Shown here piece by piece: positions 18,873 through 28,377 of a DNA stretch of 32,116 bases. Each line of letters begins with the position of its first letter. Position 1 is the first letter of the stretch. A program made the translations under genes and the position numbers. Below the pieces are notes generated by a model. The model was not told where the DNA came from, made no database searches, and saw nothing but the letters and a program-made list of their open reading frames with translations. This DNA comes from a virus: positions 1-32,116 of IMG/VR virus record IMGVR_UViG_3300020203_000062; one strand, given 5' to 3'.

Positions 18873-20176
18873 TACAAATCTCTCCCTCGTGTGTCAGTCC
18901 AACCGGACGTCAATATGCTGATTGTTGCATTGGTGCCATTGGAATCGGTGTTTATCTGCCCCGAAGTGTTCGTAAAGCATTCCATTTCAAGGCCAGAGAA
19001 ATCCGCGGCCTGATTGTAGATGCTGGCAGCGGCGGATCCAGATGCTGCCGTGCCGTTTACGTCCGGGTCAACTATATAACTCCAGGCGGCGTTATCCGCA
19101 GTCACGGAAACGGTAAACCGGGCCCGAACCTTTACCCCCGTCGGGACGCTTAAAGTTCGTAGCGTAACTGCTGTATTCGCAGCCCCGCTTACATCCTGCA
19201 CTTGCGCTATCAAAGACACGTCGTCGCCTGTCTGCAAAAATGACACCCATTGCGCTGAACCGTTTGTTTTGCGTGAGCCGATATAACGGAACAGCGTGTA
19301 ACCCGTGGGCATTGCAGGCCCGGTATCAAGCGCGGCAACCGTGAAAATGACATCGACAGCGCCGGTATCTACGCGCTGAATTACAAAGAATTTATACCAA
19401 GTGTTGTTCGCAATCGTGCCGGTATCCAGACCACCCTGTGCGGTGCCAACAGCCCATGCTGCGGTTGTCTTGGCGATGGCAGATAGAACCATTGCCGCTG
19501 CATTTGTGCTATTCACCGCGACGCCTGCCGCAATGCTCATGGTGGCGGATGCACCCAACGTGCTTAAAACGCAGCCCGCCAGATATGAGCGCATGACGAT
19601 ATTGCCGCCGGTGTTAATAATATTTGTACCATCACATTCCAGCAGCGCGCGCCCGCCCTGCGCGATCACAATGCCGGTACCCGCGCTGGTTTTGAATGTG
19701 ACTGTATAAGCGCCGGTCGTGTTATTAAATATCGACCAGCGCTGCTTCGTCGTATCGACAATCACGTTGATATTGCCGGTCAACAGCCCCGTCAAAATCA
19801 ACTGATCGCAATACTGCTCAAGCGCGGTCAGCGTAACGTTTGACGACCCGGCCACCGATTTCGATACCTGCCGCCGCTCAAAAAATGCAAGCGGGCCGCA
19901 GCGCAGTTTTTTGGTTCCTGCGCCCCAGTTCACCGCCGCATCACCGTTCGAGCTGGCGACGACGTGCGTGCGCTGCAGCCGGTCCGGGCTGGAAACATAG
20001 GTGTATAGCCCGGCTTCCCAATTGACGTCATCAGTGACAAACCCGACCAGGTAGTTGTTTGCAGCGATCACCGATGCCGGCTGAAACCCGGTCGCAGCAC
20101 CGGCGAGCGTGTACTCACCGGTGCCCGTGGTCACCGATGTTTCGTAAATGCGTTCGTCCTGCGCGAGTGATGGCAT
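18872..20176 (-). CDS. Tail fibre / receptor-binding tail protein
   Basis: A 434-residue protein. Residues 1-97 (DERIYETSVTTGTGEYTLAGAATGFQPASVI... WEAGLYTY... VVASSNGDAAVNWGAGTKKLRCG) form the conserved attachment module found at the start of many phage tail-end proteins. The remaining 330 residues are strand-rich, with Ala, Thr, Gly and Asn predominating, as in receptor-binding fibres. No enzyme motif or intramolecular chaperone is seen. Start by TAATG overlap. It probably sets host range. Confidence 0.65.
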   Translation of the reverse strand: MPSLAQDERIYETSVTTGTGEYTLAGAATGFQPASVIAANNYLVGFVTDDVNWEAGLYTYVSSPDRLQRTHVVASSNGDAAVNWGAGTKKLRCGPLAFFERRQVSKSVAGSSNVTLTALEQYCDQLILTGLLTGNINVIVDTTKQRWSIFNNTTGAYTVTFKTSAGTGIVIAQGGRALLECDGTNIINTGGNIVMRSYLAGCVLSTLGASATMSIAAGVAVNSTNAAAMVLSAIAKTTAAWAVGTAQGGLDTGTIANNTWYKFFVIQRVDTGAVDVIFTVAALDTGPAMPTGYTLFRYIGSRKTNGSAQWVSFLQTGDDVSLIAQVQDVSGAANTAVTLRTLSVPTGVKVRARFTVSVTADNAAWSYIVDPDVNGTAASGSAAASIYNQAADFSGLEMECFTNTSGQINTDSNGTNATISILTSGWTDTRGRDL

Positions 20177-20946
20177 TAGAGCGTCTCCTCAATCATAAAT
20201 TTGTTGCGAAAAATTCCGTACGATTCATGCACCAGCGGCTGACTGTCGGCAATCGATCCCCACACCGACTGCTCAGCAATGTAAGCACTGCCCAGAGTGT
20301 TATGCACCGCAAGCACGTCGCCGACTCTGCCTGCCGCGCGCGCCAGGGCGAATGCGTTTGTGTACATCTCCGCCTCATCCATAAAGCCCAGGCTGAATTG
20401 CAGCGTCCGCTGCTGCGGTTTGGTGTTGGTGTAGCGTTGCCCCGCATAGGCGCGGTCAACGAGACTGTTATCGCGGATCTGCACACTCCAGCCGAATTCC
20501 TGATTAATCGATGGCGCCCAGCGCGGCCCGAGGAACACGCGACCGATCTGCAGGTTGTCCGATACCGTGGCATCGGCAAGGTCCAGTCGCCAGTAGCGCG
20601 CCGTGGTGTCGGCGAAATCGTGGTAGCTCGCGCCGTATCCGGTTTTTGCGGTGCTGCTCAGAGTCCCGGTATCAAGCAGCAGTCCTCCTGTAGCAGTCGG
20701 GTCCGACGTTGAAGCCCGCAGCCGCACCGTCGCGCTGGCCGTGAGATTTGCCCCAATCACGCCCAGCAACTGACAGGCCACCGCTGAACCCATATCAAAA
20801 AGCAAATATGCCGCTTTCACCGCCGCGACGGTGCGCCATTGTTTGCTGACGTGCGCCTGCTGCACGCACGATGCCGGCAATGTGGCCAACTCTGAGTCCG
20901 TGGTGAGCAGCGCAGCGTCCGCGCGATTGATCCATCCGAGCAGCAT
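20176..20946 (-). CDS. Tail tip protein with carbohydrate-binding-like fold (putative)
   Basis: A 256-residue protein. The middle (ATVRLRASTSDPTATGGLLLDTG... ARYWRLDLADATVSDNLQIGRVFLGPRW) resembles discoidin/jelly-roll domains of phage tail proteins: YWRLDL followed by LQIGRVFLG. The C-terminal 90 residues carry QRTLQFSLGFMDEAEMYTNAFALARAAG. It lies between the tail hub and the fibre gene, so a role at the tail tip or in fibre attachment is likely. The family is not certain. Confidence 0.55.
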   Translation of the reverse strand: MLLGWINRADAALLTTDSELATLPASCVQQAHVSKQWRTVAAVKAAYLLFDMGSAVACQLLGVIGANLTASATVRLRASTSDPTATGGLLLDTGTLSSTAKTGYGASYHDFADTTARYWRLDLADATVSDNLQIGRVFLGPRWAPSINQEFGWSVQIRDNSLVDRAYAGQRYTNTKPQQRTLQFSLGFMDEAEMYTNAFALARAAGRVGDVLAVHNTLGSAYIAEQSVWGSIADSQPLVHESYGIFRNKFMIEETL

Positions 20947-20956
20947 GGCTGATCCC

Positions 20957-22612
20957 TTAAATGATTACACGCAGCTCAACCACTGAGCCGTTGATGGCCT
21001 GCCCCACAACACGCGCGGCAGCGCCGTTGATCAGCAGGTGGCGGGGATGCGTGATTTTGATTACGCTGCCGATGTCGGCAACCATGCCCTCGATGTGGGT
21101 CAGCACGCGATACTGCGCGCGCCGCGCACCCCACAACCCGAATAGCCGCGCGGCCTCCGTCTCCGCATCCGCCTGATCTCTGTAGAGCGACGGCACCGGC
21201 CCGTAATCGCGGGCCAGCAGATGCTGACTTTTGATCGTGGCGTCCGAATTTGCGGCAACGCGCTGCGGCTGCGCGCCGAATGTGCGATCTGCTGCGGTGG
21301 TCAGCGCCGCCACATCGGATTGCACGGTGTAGTTTTTGCCCCAACCCACCTGAACCCGCCACGCAATCGGCTCCAGCGGTGCCGGCAGTGGCTCGCGCGC
21401 GATGGACAAAATATCTGCGCTGTCCAGTTCCAGCACAGGCGCACCCGACGCCGCCGAGACCTGGCCAATCGTGAATACCCCCTGCCGGGTGAATCCGCCG
21501 AAGCACCCGGCCCCGCCCAGCAGTTCATCCAGCACGTCCGTGACCATTTGGTCTTCGGTGTCGATCCAGATCCCGACCTCCGCCGACAATGCGCTGAACA
21601 GGTTGGCGAATGCGGTGGTGTCGATGTCGCTGGTAGCCAGCCGCGTCGCCAGGATGCGCTGTACGATGGCCCCGGTGTGGTTGGTATACCCAGAGGTCGG
21701 CGTGTCGCCCTGAACGTCACAGGTGACCTCTCCGGCCGGTGTTGCGCCGAGTTTAAAGGTGCCGTTGACCAGATCGGGCTGATATTCCCCTGCTGCGGGC
21801 GCGCCCAGCACACGAGTCAGCGCCACGCCGCGATCCCGGACTGCGGCGACATCGGTAATGGCGCCGTTGTGTACCTGGTAGATCAGGCTCGCCGCAGTGA
21901 CCAGCGGTGGCCGGATGTTCTTGACTTCGCCGTAGCACAGGGGTTTGGGTTTGCCTTTCAGATCGTCGCCACCCTCAAGGCCCCCGCTACCTGCGTAGAC
22001 CGTGGCCTGAATCGGCAGCGCGAGCCTCGACAGCCCGTCGGTGCAGCGCACTTGTGCCGTGCCTTCGGCAATTGATGCCGTCTCGACGACACCAGAAAAC
22101 ACGGTGCCGAACGTGCCATAGGCTGCATCCACATCCCCCACCAGCAGGCGCACCGGCCGGCCATCGATGGCGTAGTCGCGGAGCAGTGCATCCAGCCCGC
22201 CGTCGGCGTTGTTGATCGTCACATCCGAAAACACGCGCGCCAGCCCGCCGATGCCGTCGCGCCCGACAATGGCGCGGTCGACCGTAAATGCCCCGGTCAG
22301 CCGGCCATCGTAATAAGTGCTTGCCGGCGTGTCAGCGGTATGCGTGGTGTAGCCGTGCGTCGCCCAGCGCAGCGTTACCAAGCCGCCCGTAGTCCCGGCA
22401 GCATCATCGGCAAAAGCCGCCTCGCCAAACGCACTCCCGGCATAACCTCCCGACACCGCAGGACTTGCCGCCAGGGACAGCGCATCGATCTCCATCAGCC
22501 AGCAGCGCGCCGCCGTGACGCGCGCGAGAAATGCACGGAACGCGGAATCGTCAGCCGCAACGTGATCGTGTTCGGCGTAGGCAAATTCTCCGTATGCGGA
22601 TGCGCCGTACAT
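20957..22612 (-). CDS. Tail tip / hub protein
   Basis: A 551-residue protein. Near the start it has two related Gly/Ala/aromatic stretches (MYGASAYGEFAYAE and GYAGSAFGEAAFADD). A strand-rich central part follows with VFSGVVETASI, then VTDVLDELLGGAGCFGGFTRQGVFTIGQV and IGSVIKITHPRHLL near the end, all typical of tail hub proteins placed after the tape measure. It begins 1 base into the tape measure stop (TGATG), so the two are coupled. It probably forms the cap or hub at the distal tail end. Confidence 0.6.
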   Translation of the reverse strand: MYGASAYGEFAYAEHDHVAADDSAFRAFLARVTAARCWLMEIDALSLAASPAVSGGYAGSAFGEAAFADDAAGTTGGLVTLRWATHGYTTHTADTPASTYYDGRLTGAFTVDRAIVGRDGIGGLARVFSDVTINNADGGLDALLRDYAIDGRPVRLLVGDVDAAYGTFGTVFSGVVETASIAEGTAQVRCTDGLSRLALPIQATVYAGSGGLEGGDDLKGKPKPLCYGEVKNIRPPLVTAASLIYQVHNGAITDVAAVRDRGVALTRVLGAPAAGEYQPDLVNGTFKLGATPAGEVTCDVQGDTPTSGYTNHTGAIVQRILATRLATSDIDTTAFANLFSALSAEVGIWIDTEDQMVTDVLDELLGGAGCFGGFTRQGVFTIGQVSAASGAPVLELDSADILSIAREPLPAPLEPIAWRVQVGWGKNYTVQSDVAALTTAADRTFGAQPQRVAANSDATIKSQHLLARDYGPVPSLYRDQADAETEAARLFGLWGARRAQYRVLTHIEGMVADIGSVIKITHPRHLLINGAAARVVGQAINGSVVELRVII

Positions 22613-25600
22613 CAGGCCGCCTGCCGGATGCGGCTGAGTTCAGCGCGCACCGCGGTAAGTTCGTCGACCATCGCCCCGAACCCGCGGCGCAGTTCGCCGA
22701 TCTGATCCGTCGCCATTTCGCGGATCGACATGTCCACGTTTTTAAGGATGTCGGCCTGCACGGTTTGCTGCTTGCCGAGCAGCTCGTTTAGTTGCCGATT
22801 CCCCTCGAGGAACAGCGACTGGAAGGCCGGACCAGACGCCCCGACCTCGCGCCCAATGGTCAGCGCCTGCTGCAACAGTTGCGGGAATGCGTTAACGGAT
22901 GACAGGTCGCCGCCCATGCCGCTCTGGAATGTTGAGTCCAGCAGCCCGCGCGCGGATGACAGTCGGTCCAGCGGCGAGCGAAACTCTGAAATCGACTGCG
23001 CATCAACAGCGCCCTGCAGCCCGGTGATGCCGAGAGACCCAGCCAGCCCGCGCACAGCCCCTGAAATTCTGTCCTTCATCTGCGTTTCGGCGGCGCGCAG
23101 CTGTTCCTGAACTTGAACCATGCGCACCAGCGTTTGCGTTGCAGACTCGTTCGCCTCGGCAAAGCTTTGCAAGTTCGGCATCAAGGCGTTTGCGAGCTGG
23201 TCTGTCACCTGTCCGAGGTTTTTGCCGAACGCGTTAATCACTTCCTGCGTCGTCGGCCCTGCGCCTGTGCCGGCCTCCGTCACCCGAAACCCGAAGCTCG
23301 CCTGCGCGCCATCAAGCCGTGATTTATCAAGGCCGATCTTGTCCGCCAGTGCGCGCATGTCGGCGAACGCACCCCTGACCAGATCATTGATGCCGGCGGA
23401 CGCGCCGTGATCGAATGATTGCCATGAGGATGCCCGTTTGCCGTTATTAGCGTTGCCTATCCAGTTGGAGCTGGACATCCCGCCCATTCCCGCAGTGCCT
23501 GACACATCAAGCCCCGTGAAACTGGCCGGCCCGCCCTTGTCTTTTTTCAGCACCGAGTACGCCGCCAATGCCAACCCGATGTACGGCATTGCCGTCGAGA
23601 GTCCGGCCATCGCGCTACCTGCAGCAGTTCCAGTTGCCGACAGGCCTGCGCCTCCGAACACTCCGGTCTGCGCCGCCAGCATCGCAGCTTGTGATCCCGC
23701 GCCGATCGACGTTGTTCCAAGTGCGGCGCCATAGGCTGCAGAGCTGCCAAATATAGATGCGCCGATCCCGCCACCACCGCCGAACATGCTAGACAAATTC
23801 GATCCGGTGCTGAGTGCGCTGCCGATCCCGCCGCCTGAAGTATTGGCGTAGCCGGGTATCCCGAGCGAACCCAGGGCGCCAGTAATCATGCCGGCCCCGC
23901 CCTGCGCAATCGGCTGAATCAGCGGCCGCAGCACCAGCGTCGCAAACATGTTTTTCAGCGTGTCGCGGAAATTCTCGGCGAAGCCCTTGCCCGATTCAAA
24001 ACCACGGAGCAGCGCGTCGGTGAGGCTCTCGCTGAGTTGATCATAGGATCGCTTCGCCTCCTCGACCATTTTTTTATTCGCCTCGAGCGCCTCCTTGGCC
24101 ACGACGTTGGCCGCAACCGCAGCGGGCAATGCACTGCGCTGCGCGTCATAAATGCCCCGCGTCATCGCCATGCGCCGCGCGTAGGCATCGTTTTCCTCGC
24201 CGAGCAACTGGATCGACGCGCGCTGATAGTCCTGCTCCAGCTTGCGCAAGGCGATGGCCGTCTCACGATGCGTTTCGTTCAGTCCCATCAACTGGTTTTC
24301 AAAGGTCAGGTTCTGCAAAGCCTCCGCCTGGGTTTTGTTGAATTCAGCAAGCACTTTGTCCGCCGCATCCTGCACCGTAATTGCCCGGTCGACGGCTTCC
24401 GCGAGTTCTTTGGTGATGGCTGCGAGGCGTTTTTTCTCGTCGATTTCACCGGCAATCGCCAGTGCAGCCGCCTGCACTTCGAGCGTGTACTTGGCGGTGC
24501 CGTCGGTCAACTTGCGGATTATTTTGTCGACCTCGGTGCCGGTGCCGTTGAGATTGGCGAGCTCGTTTTCGAGTTGGGTGATTAGCGACAGCCCGGCGTT
24601 GTCTTTGGTTGCGGCATTACCCGATGCGGGGGAATTAGGCGCGCGCAGCCGGAACGGCGCGTCGCCCGCAGAACCGTCGAGGCCTCCGGCATTTACCGCG
24701 CCGATCTGCTGCCGGGCCAGTCGCGCCGCCGCGACGCTGCGCGCATTGAGCAGGCCGCTTTCGCGGAGCCCGAGAAGCGGCTGCGCGATCCAACCACTAA
24801 ACCATCCTTGCTGTTTATTTACTTTTTCCAGCGCCTTGTCGATGCTCTCGATCTGCTTCACGGCAGTGTCACCAAACTGCCCCAGGTTGGCCATGGCCGC
24901 AAGTGCAGTGGCCAGATTGCCGGTCGCCTCATACGCCGAATTTACTTTCACCAACCACTCCGACATGACCGGCACAGCTTGCATGGCGATCTTCTGCACG
25001 ATGGCGTCAAACGCATTGCCCATGCGTCCGATCTGTTTCTGCAACTCGTCGGCCGCAGCGGCCTGCTGCGTGCTGACCCGCGCCTGCTCCAGGCCGGTCT
25101 CGGCCAGGTCCTTGAAAAACGGCAGCGCCTTCCAGGCGGACTTGCCAGCCAGATCAGTGGCGTGCGCGATGGCGTAGGTCTTGTTCTCCGCGTTGGCGAT
25201 TTTGGTGGCAAATTCGGTGTAGAGATCATCGAACTTGCCATCCTTCAGCCGCTGCTGGCTGATGCCAAGCGCGTCAAAACTGTTCAGCAGTTCTTTGTTG
25301 CCGCCGGCAGCCTCGGCCACCGCCTTGGCAAATTTTGTGGCCGTCTGCGTCACCGTCTCGAAACTGTGGCCGCCGATGCGCGCCGTCTGCTGCAGGCTCG
25401 ACAGTGTTTCCACCGTCAGCGCGGTGGTGTCTTGCAGATCATCAAGTGCCGCCGTGGCATCGATGGCGTTTTTGATGATCAACGCAAAGCCGCCCGCCGA
25501 TAAACCCACGCCAATGCCTGCGAGCATGCCCTGCAGGCTGCTGACGCCGCCGCGCACGTCGCCGATGCTGCGCTTCAGTGAATCGAATGCAGGCTGGGAT

Positions 25601-25653
25601 TTATCCTCAGCCTGAATAAAAACCTGCGCGAGATCGCGGAGTCCGAATGCCAT
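22612..25653 (-). CDS. Tape measure protein
   Basis: The longest gene, 1013 residues. It starts MAFGLRDLAQVFIQAEDKSQPAFDSLKRSIGD with the usual Gly-rich hydrophobic patch LQGMLAGIGVGLSAGGFALIIKNAI. Long helical and coiled-coil parts follow (residues about 60-580), then a Gly/Ser-rich hydrophobic region (IGSALSTGSNLSSMFGGGGG... IGLALAAYSVLK, about 600-710) that could enter the membrane during DNA ejection, and a helical end. The family rule of about 0.15 nm per residue gives a tail near 150 nm. It lies after the G/GT chaperones. Confidence 0.88.
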   Translation of the reverse strand: MAFGLRDLAQVFIQAEDKSQPAFDSLKRSIGDVRGGVSSLQGMLAGIGVGLSAGGFALIIKNAIDATAALDDLQDTTALTVETLSSLQQTARIGGHSFETVTQTATKFAKAVAEAAGGNKELLNSFDALGISQQRLKDGKFDDLYTEFATKIANAENKTYAIAHATDLAGKSAWKALPFFKDLAETGLEQARVSTQQAAAADELQKQIGRMGNAFDAIVQKIAMQAVPVMSEWLVKVNSAYEATGNLATALAAMANLGQFGDTAVKQIESIDKALEKVNKQQGWFSGWIAQPLLGLRESGLLNARSVAAARLARQQIGAVNAGGLDGSAGDAPFRLRAPNSPASGNAATKDNAGLSLITQLENELANLNGTGTEVDKIIRKLTDGTAKYTLEVQAAALAIAGEIDEKKRLAAITKELAEAVDRAITVQDAADKVLAEFNKTQAEALQNLTFENQLMGLNETHRETAIALRKLEQDYQRASIQLLGEENDAYARRMAMTRGIYDAQRSALPAAVAANVVAKEALEANKKMVEEAKRSYDQLSESLTDALLRGFESGKGFAENFRDTLKNMFATLVLRPLIQPIAQGGAGMITGALGSLGIPGYANTSGGGIGSALSTGSNLSSMFGGGGGIGASIFGSSAAYGAALGTTSIGAGSQAAMLAAQTGVFGGAGLSATGTAAGSAMAGLSTAMPYIGLALAAYSVLKKDKGGPASFTGLDVSGTAGMGGMSSSNWIGNANNGKRASSWQSFDHGASAGINDLVRGAFADMRALADKIGLDKSRLDGAQASFGFRVTEAGTGAGPTTQEVINAFGKNLGQVTDQLANALMPNLQSFAEANESATQTLVRMVQVQEQLRAAETQMKDRISGAVRGLAGSLGITGLQGAVDAQSISEFRSPLDRLSSARGLLDSTFQSGMGGDLSSVNAFPQLLQQALTIGREVGASGPAFQSLFLEGNRQLNELLGKQQTVQADILKNVDMSIREMATDQIGELRRGFGAMVDELTAVRAELSRIRQAA

Positions 25654-25656
25654 GGT

Positions 25657-26307
25657 TTACCCCGTCGCGATTCGTTGTTCGATGGTGCGGGCGAGCGCCG
25701 GAAGCCGGGCGCGCACGCTTGATTCAAGATTAATGCGTTTCTTGACTTCGATGCGCGGCACGAGGATGGCAATCGGAATTTCTGTGCCGCGCTTCATGCG
25801 TTTTCCGCCGGTCTGATTGAGCACCCCGCGGCGAAATTTGGCCGTGGCAAAACGATTTTCGGCAAGGTGCTCGGCGAACAGCAAAACTTTTCCGTTTATT
25901 TTTTTGAAAAACGCGTTGCCGCTGGCGATCAGTTGCTGCACGATGCGGCGAAAAACATCGGTGCGCATGCGCTTGGCCTGGTTCAGTGGGATCAGCAGGG
26001 GGCCGCGAATCGAACCGCCGCGCGTGTAGATACCCATCCATGGCACCTTGGAACGCACCAGCATGGCCGGCAGTTGCCCGGGTTTGCGGTCGTAGATTTT
26101 TGCCTTGAATTGCTGAGTGAATCCGCGATTGGTGGTTTTGAAGCCACGCTTGACCTGCGCATTCAATGCCGCCGCGATGCCCGGGCCTTCGTCGCGCATA
26201 CCAAGGGCCACGCCGCGCCGCACCCGCTGTTGCTGGGCGCGGCTCCACGCATCGAGCGTGCGCGGCTCAAGCAGGCCGCTGAGTGTGATGGTTGTTCTGG
26301 GTAGCAT
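25657..26307 (-). CDS. Tail-module protein, DUF6441-like (putative)
   Basis: A 216-residue protein starting MLPRTTITLSGLLEPRT, with AAGGG before the ATG, two bases after the stop of the chaperone frame. It is strongly basic. FKAKIYDRKPGQLPAMLVRSKVPWMGIYTRGGSIRGPLLIPLNQ resembles the core of DUF6441 proteins, which lie beside the tape measure in other phages. The assignment is from memory of pattern, not a search. The role is probably in tail assembly. Confidence 0.55.
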   Translation of the reverse strand: MLPRTTITLSGLLEPRTLDAWSRAQQQRVRRGVALGMRDEGPGIAAALNAQVKRGFKTTNRGFTQQFKAKIYDRKPGQLPAMLVRSKVPWMGIYTRGGSIRGPLLIPLNQAKRMRTDVFRRIVQQLIASGNAFFKKINGKVLLFAEHLAENRFATAKFRRGVLNQTGGKRMKRGTEIPIAILVPRIEVKKRINLESSVRARLPALARTIEQRIATG

Positions 26308-26309
26308 CG

Positions 26310-27073
26310 TCAGCCCTTTTTTGGTTTCGGCGTGTCGCCGACACACGCGATTAAAAACAATCCGTCAAGGTTGCGGATCAGGTCAACCTCAAACGGAGTT
26401 GGCCGGATGCGCATCAGTTCTGACCACGCCGCGATGTCGCGGAAACCCAATGCCGACGGGCCGAACCCGTTGGAGCCCCGCGTCGCCGACAGATCGAGAA
26501 ACCACATCCACACATACGCCAGCGCGCCGGGCAGCGCAGGCTCGATCAGTTCGTCCGGCAGCGTGCCGGTCATACTCGCCACCCGCTCCAAATGATCACG
26601 CAGCGTGCGGCCATCCGCCTGTCGCCGCGTCAGGTGGAAGTGGTGTTCCGCGTGATCGAGGAGGAGGCCGCGCACTTCGGCAAAAAATTGGCGCGCTCCT
26701 GCACCACCACTGACGCCTGTTCGCGAACCCACGGAAAGCGCCGGTACAATTTTTGCGCGTTGTGCTGGCTGTATTCAAACACCAGGCCATCCCAGAGCGG
26801 CAGATCGCGCCAGCCCAGCGTTGATGCGGCCAGGAGGTTGATGCCCTCCTGTTCGGCATCGACGCCGTTGACGCGGCGGCTTTTCATCATCGCGTCGACG
26901 CTTTTTTTCTGCAGTGCGCGCAGGTGTTCCTGGTGGCGCTCGGAGTCCGCGCCAACCACGGTGATGAAGGCGCCCATCGGGTCGCCGCTGATGGGGTGGC
27001 GCAGCTCGAATTCATGGCCCTCATCGCCGCCTTTGACGGTGTCGAGTTCTGCGAGATCAGTGATTTTGTTCAT
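26310..27073 (-). CDS. Tail assembly chaperone GT, made by -1 frameshift
   Basis: Joining the G frame (27073-26681) to the overlapping -1 frame (to 26310) gives about 254 residues. The added part, FAEVRGLLLDHAEHHFHLTRRQADGRT...YVWMWFLDLSATRGSNGFGPSALGFRDIAAWSELMRIRPTPFEVDLIRNLD, has the W-x-W-F/NGFGP/DI-x-AW pattern of gpT-like extensions. That frame has no start codon of its own with a ribosome site at the right place. Lambda-type G and GT proteins coat the tape measure while the tail tube is built. Confidence 0.75.
26630..27073 (-). CDS. Tail assembly chaperone G (unshifted form)
   Basis: A 147-residue protein, MNKITDLAELDTVKGGDEGHEFELRHPISGDPMGAFITVVGADSERHQEHLRAL. This is the usual gpG-like start (a beta part with LRHP-x-TG-like sequence, then a helical region with KSRRVNGVDAEQEGINLLAASTLGW). 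It ends soon after the slippery site with a short Ser/Thr-rich tail. Made in excess over GT in known systems. AAAGGAGCAC ribosome site. Lies between the tail tube and tape measure genes, the place typical of this pair. Confidence 0.75.
   Translation of the reverse strand: MNKITDLAELDTVKGGDEGHEFELRHPISGDPMGAFITVVGADSERHQEHLRALQKKSVDAMMKSRRVNGVDAEQEGINLLAASTLGWRDLPLWDGLVFEYSQHNAQKLYRRFPWVREQASVVVQERANFLPKCAASSSITRNTTST
26681..26687 (-). other. Slippery heptamer T-TTT-TTG for -1 frameshifting
   Basis: In the G reading frame the codons are aaT TTT TTG, a perfect X-XXY-YYZ site. A shift by -1 here leads straight into the open T frame. The predicted site lies 17 codons before the G stop codon. Confidence 0.75.
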
Positions 27074-27137
27074 GGTGGTGTGTGCTCCTTTGGGTGGAAA
27101 ACAATGGCCGGGTGGCCTGCAGCAATAACGTCAAGAA

Positions 27138-28361
27138 TCAGGTGACCGTGGAATCCTGAATGCTGATGGTCGTGTCGAGGCTGGAAATGCCGGTGCCGCC
27201 GTTGGTGTTGCGCAGCGCCTGGAACGGCAGGCGCTGGATGATGCCGCCCTCGCCGTCGTCCTTGGACGCGCCGCCCACCTTGATGCGCGGCATAACGATG
27301 CTCATGCAGTCGGCGGTGGCGGACCCTGAGGCCGTCAGCGCGCAGACCAGGCTGACCTCGGTTTCGTCAACGAAATAATCGCGCAGCGTCGCGTCCTGAA
27401 AATACGCGCTCATCTCGCCGCTGACCACAACACGCCCCTCCTGGATGCCCGGGTAGGTGTTGCTGCCAACGACCGGGGTTGCGCTCATGTTGGCGGCGAT
27501 GGAGATGTTGAGCCCGGTAATCAGCGCGATGGCCTGACCCTGCACGTAGAGTGCACCGTTGACGGCTGCGAGCAGCCCGGTGTTGGTCTCCGCTGTCGGC
27601 GTGGTGTAATACTCCGCGGTGCCGCGCACCAGGTCCCGGCCCATGAACTGCATGCCCAGCGTGGCCATGCCGGTGGGCGGCAGACCAAAATCCATCTGCG
27701 TCAACTTGCAGCCGGTAAACAGTTCGGAGAGCACGGGTGACAGGTCGCCATGGTAGTGCTCGATGGAAAACGACTCGTCAAGATGGCCGGTGCTCGGCAC
27801 AAATACTTTTTTGCCGACGCTGGCAAACACCACGGAGTCTCCGGTGCCCTTGGCGGCGACCGCGGTGCCGTCGAGGAACGCGCCACTGAGGCCGGTGGAT
27901 GTCACTGCCGTGACCAACATATTGCGGCTGTTGTTGTTGGTACCGGTGGTGGTCCAGCCGGTCCAGCGCCCGAGGTCACCGGCCTTGAATCCGTCGGTGA
28001 GGTAGTTGCCGCTGCTGCGCACAAAATGCGGTGCGCCCGTCGAGGCGATCACACCGCTTATGGTGCCGGTGGTCACTGCGGCCTGCCACGAGTGGCGCAT
28101 GGCCGCGGCCATAAAATCCTTGTACGTGCCGCAGGACAGCTCGCCGTTGAGCGGGCCCTCGACACGACGCACGCCGTGGCGCATGTCGGCGATCTGGTAG
28201 TCGCGGCGCACTTCGTTGGACTGATACGTATCTTTGTTGAGCGTGACGCCGCTGGTGACGCGGCGCAGAATCTGCGCGGTGGTGGCCCCGGGCGCGACAC
28301 CCCAGGACACTTCTTTTTTGTAGGCGACGCGCTTGGCGACACCGGATGCAATATCAGGCAT
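27138..28361 (-). CDS. Major tail tube protein
   Basis: A 407-residue protein with the start MPDIASGVAKRVAYKKEVSWGVAPGATTAQILRRVTSG, seen in siphovirus tail tube proteins of the phage_tube_2 kind, and later VEGPLNGELSCGTYKDFMAAAMRHSW. The rest is strand-rich; an Ig-like or domain insert may lie in the middle (residues about 100-185, Gly/Thr/Asn-rich). AAGGAGATCC ribosome site. Position between tail terminator and chaperones fits. It is long for a tube protein, which suggests an outward-facing decoration domain. Confidence 0.75.
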   Translation of the reverse strand: MPDIASGVAKRVAYKKEVSWGVAPGATTAQILRRVTSGVTLNKDTYQSNEVRRDYQIADMRHGVRRVEGPLNGELSCGTYKDFMAAAMRHSWQAAVTTGTISGVIASTGAPHFVRSSGNYLTDGFKAGDLGRWTGWTTTGTNNNSRNMLVTAVTSTGLSGAFLDGTAVAAKGTGDSVVFASVGKKVFVPSTGHLDESFSIEHYHGDLSPVLSELFTGCKLTQMDFGLPPTGMATLGMQFMGRDLVRGTAEYYTTPTAETNTGLLAAVNGALYVQGQAIALITGLNISIAANMSATPVVGSNTYPGIQEGRVVVSGEMSAYFQDATLRDYFVDETEVSLVCALTASGSATADCMSIVMPRIKVGGASKDDGEGGIIQRLPFQALRNTNGGTGISSLDTTISIQDSTVT

Positions 28362-28377
28362 GTGGATCTCCTTGGGG

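Noticed and set aside
24242-25177. Plus-strand open frame of 311 codons
   Set aside because: It is antisense to the tape measure gene, with Ser/Ala/Arg-rich composition as expected of a GC-rich shadow frame.
26117-26713. Plus-strand open frame of 198 codons
   Set aside because: It lies opposite to the chaperone genes, with low-complexity shadow composition and no start signal.
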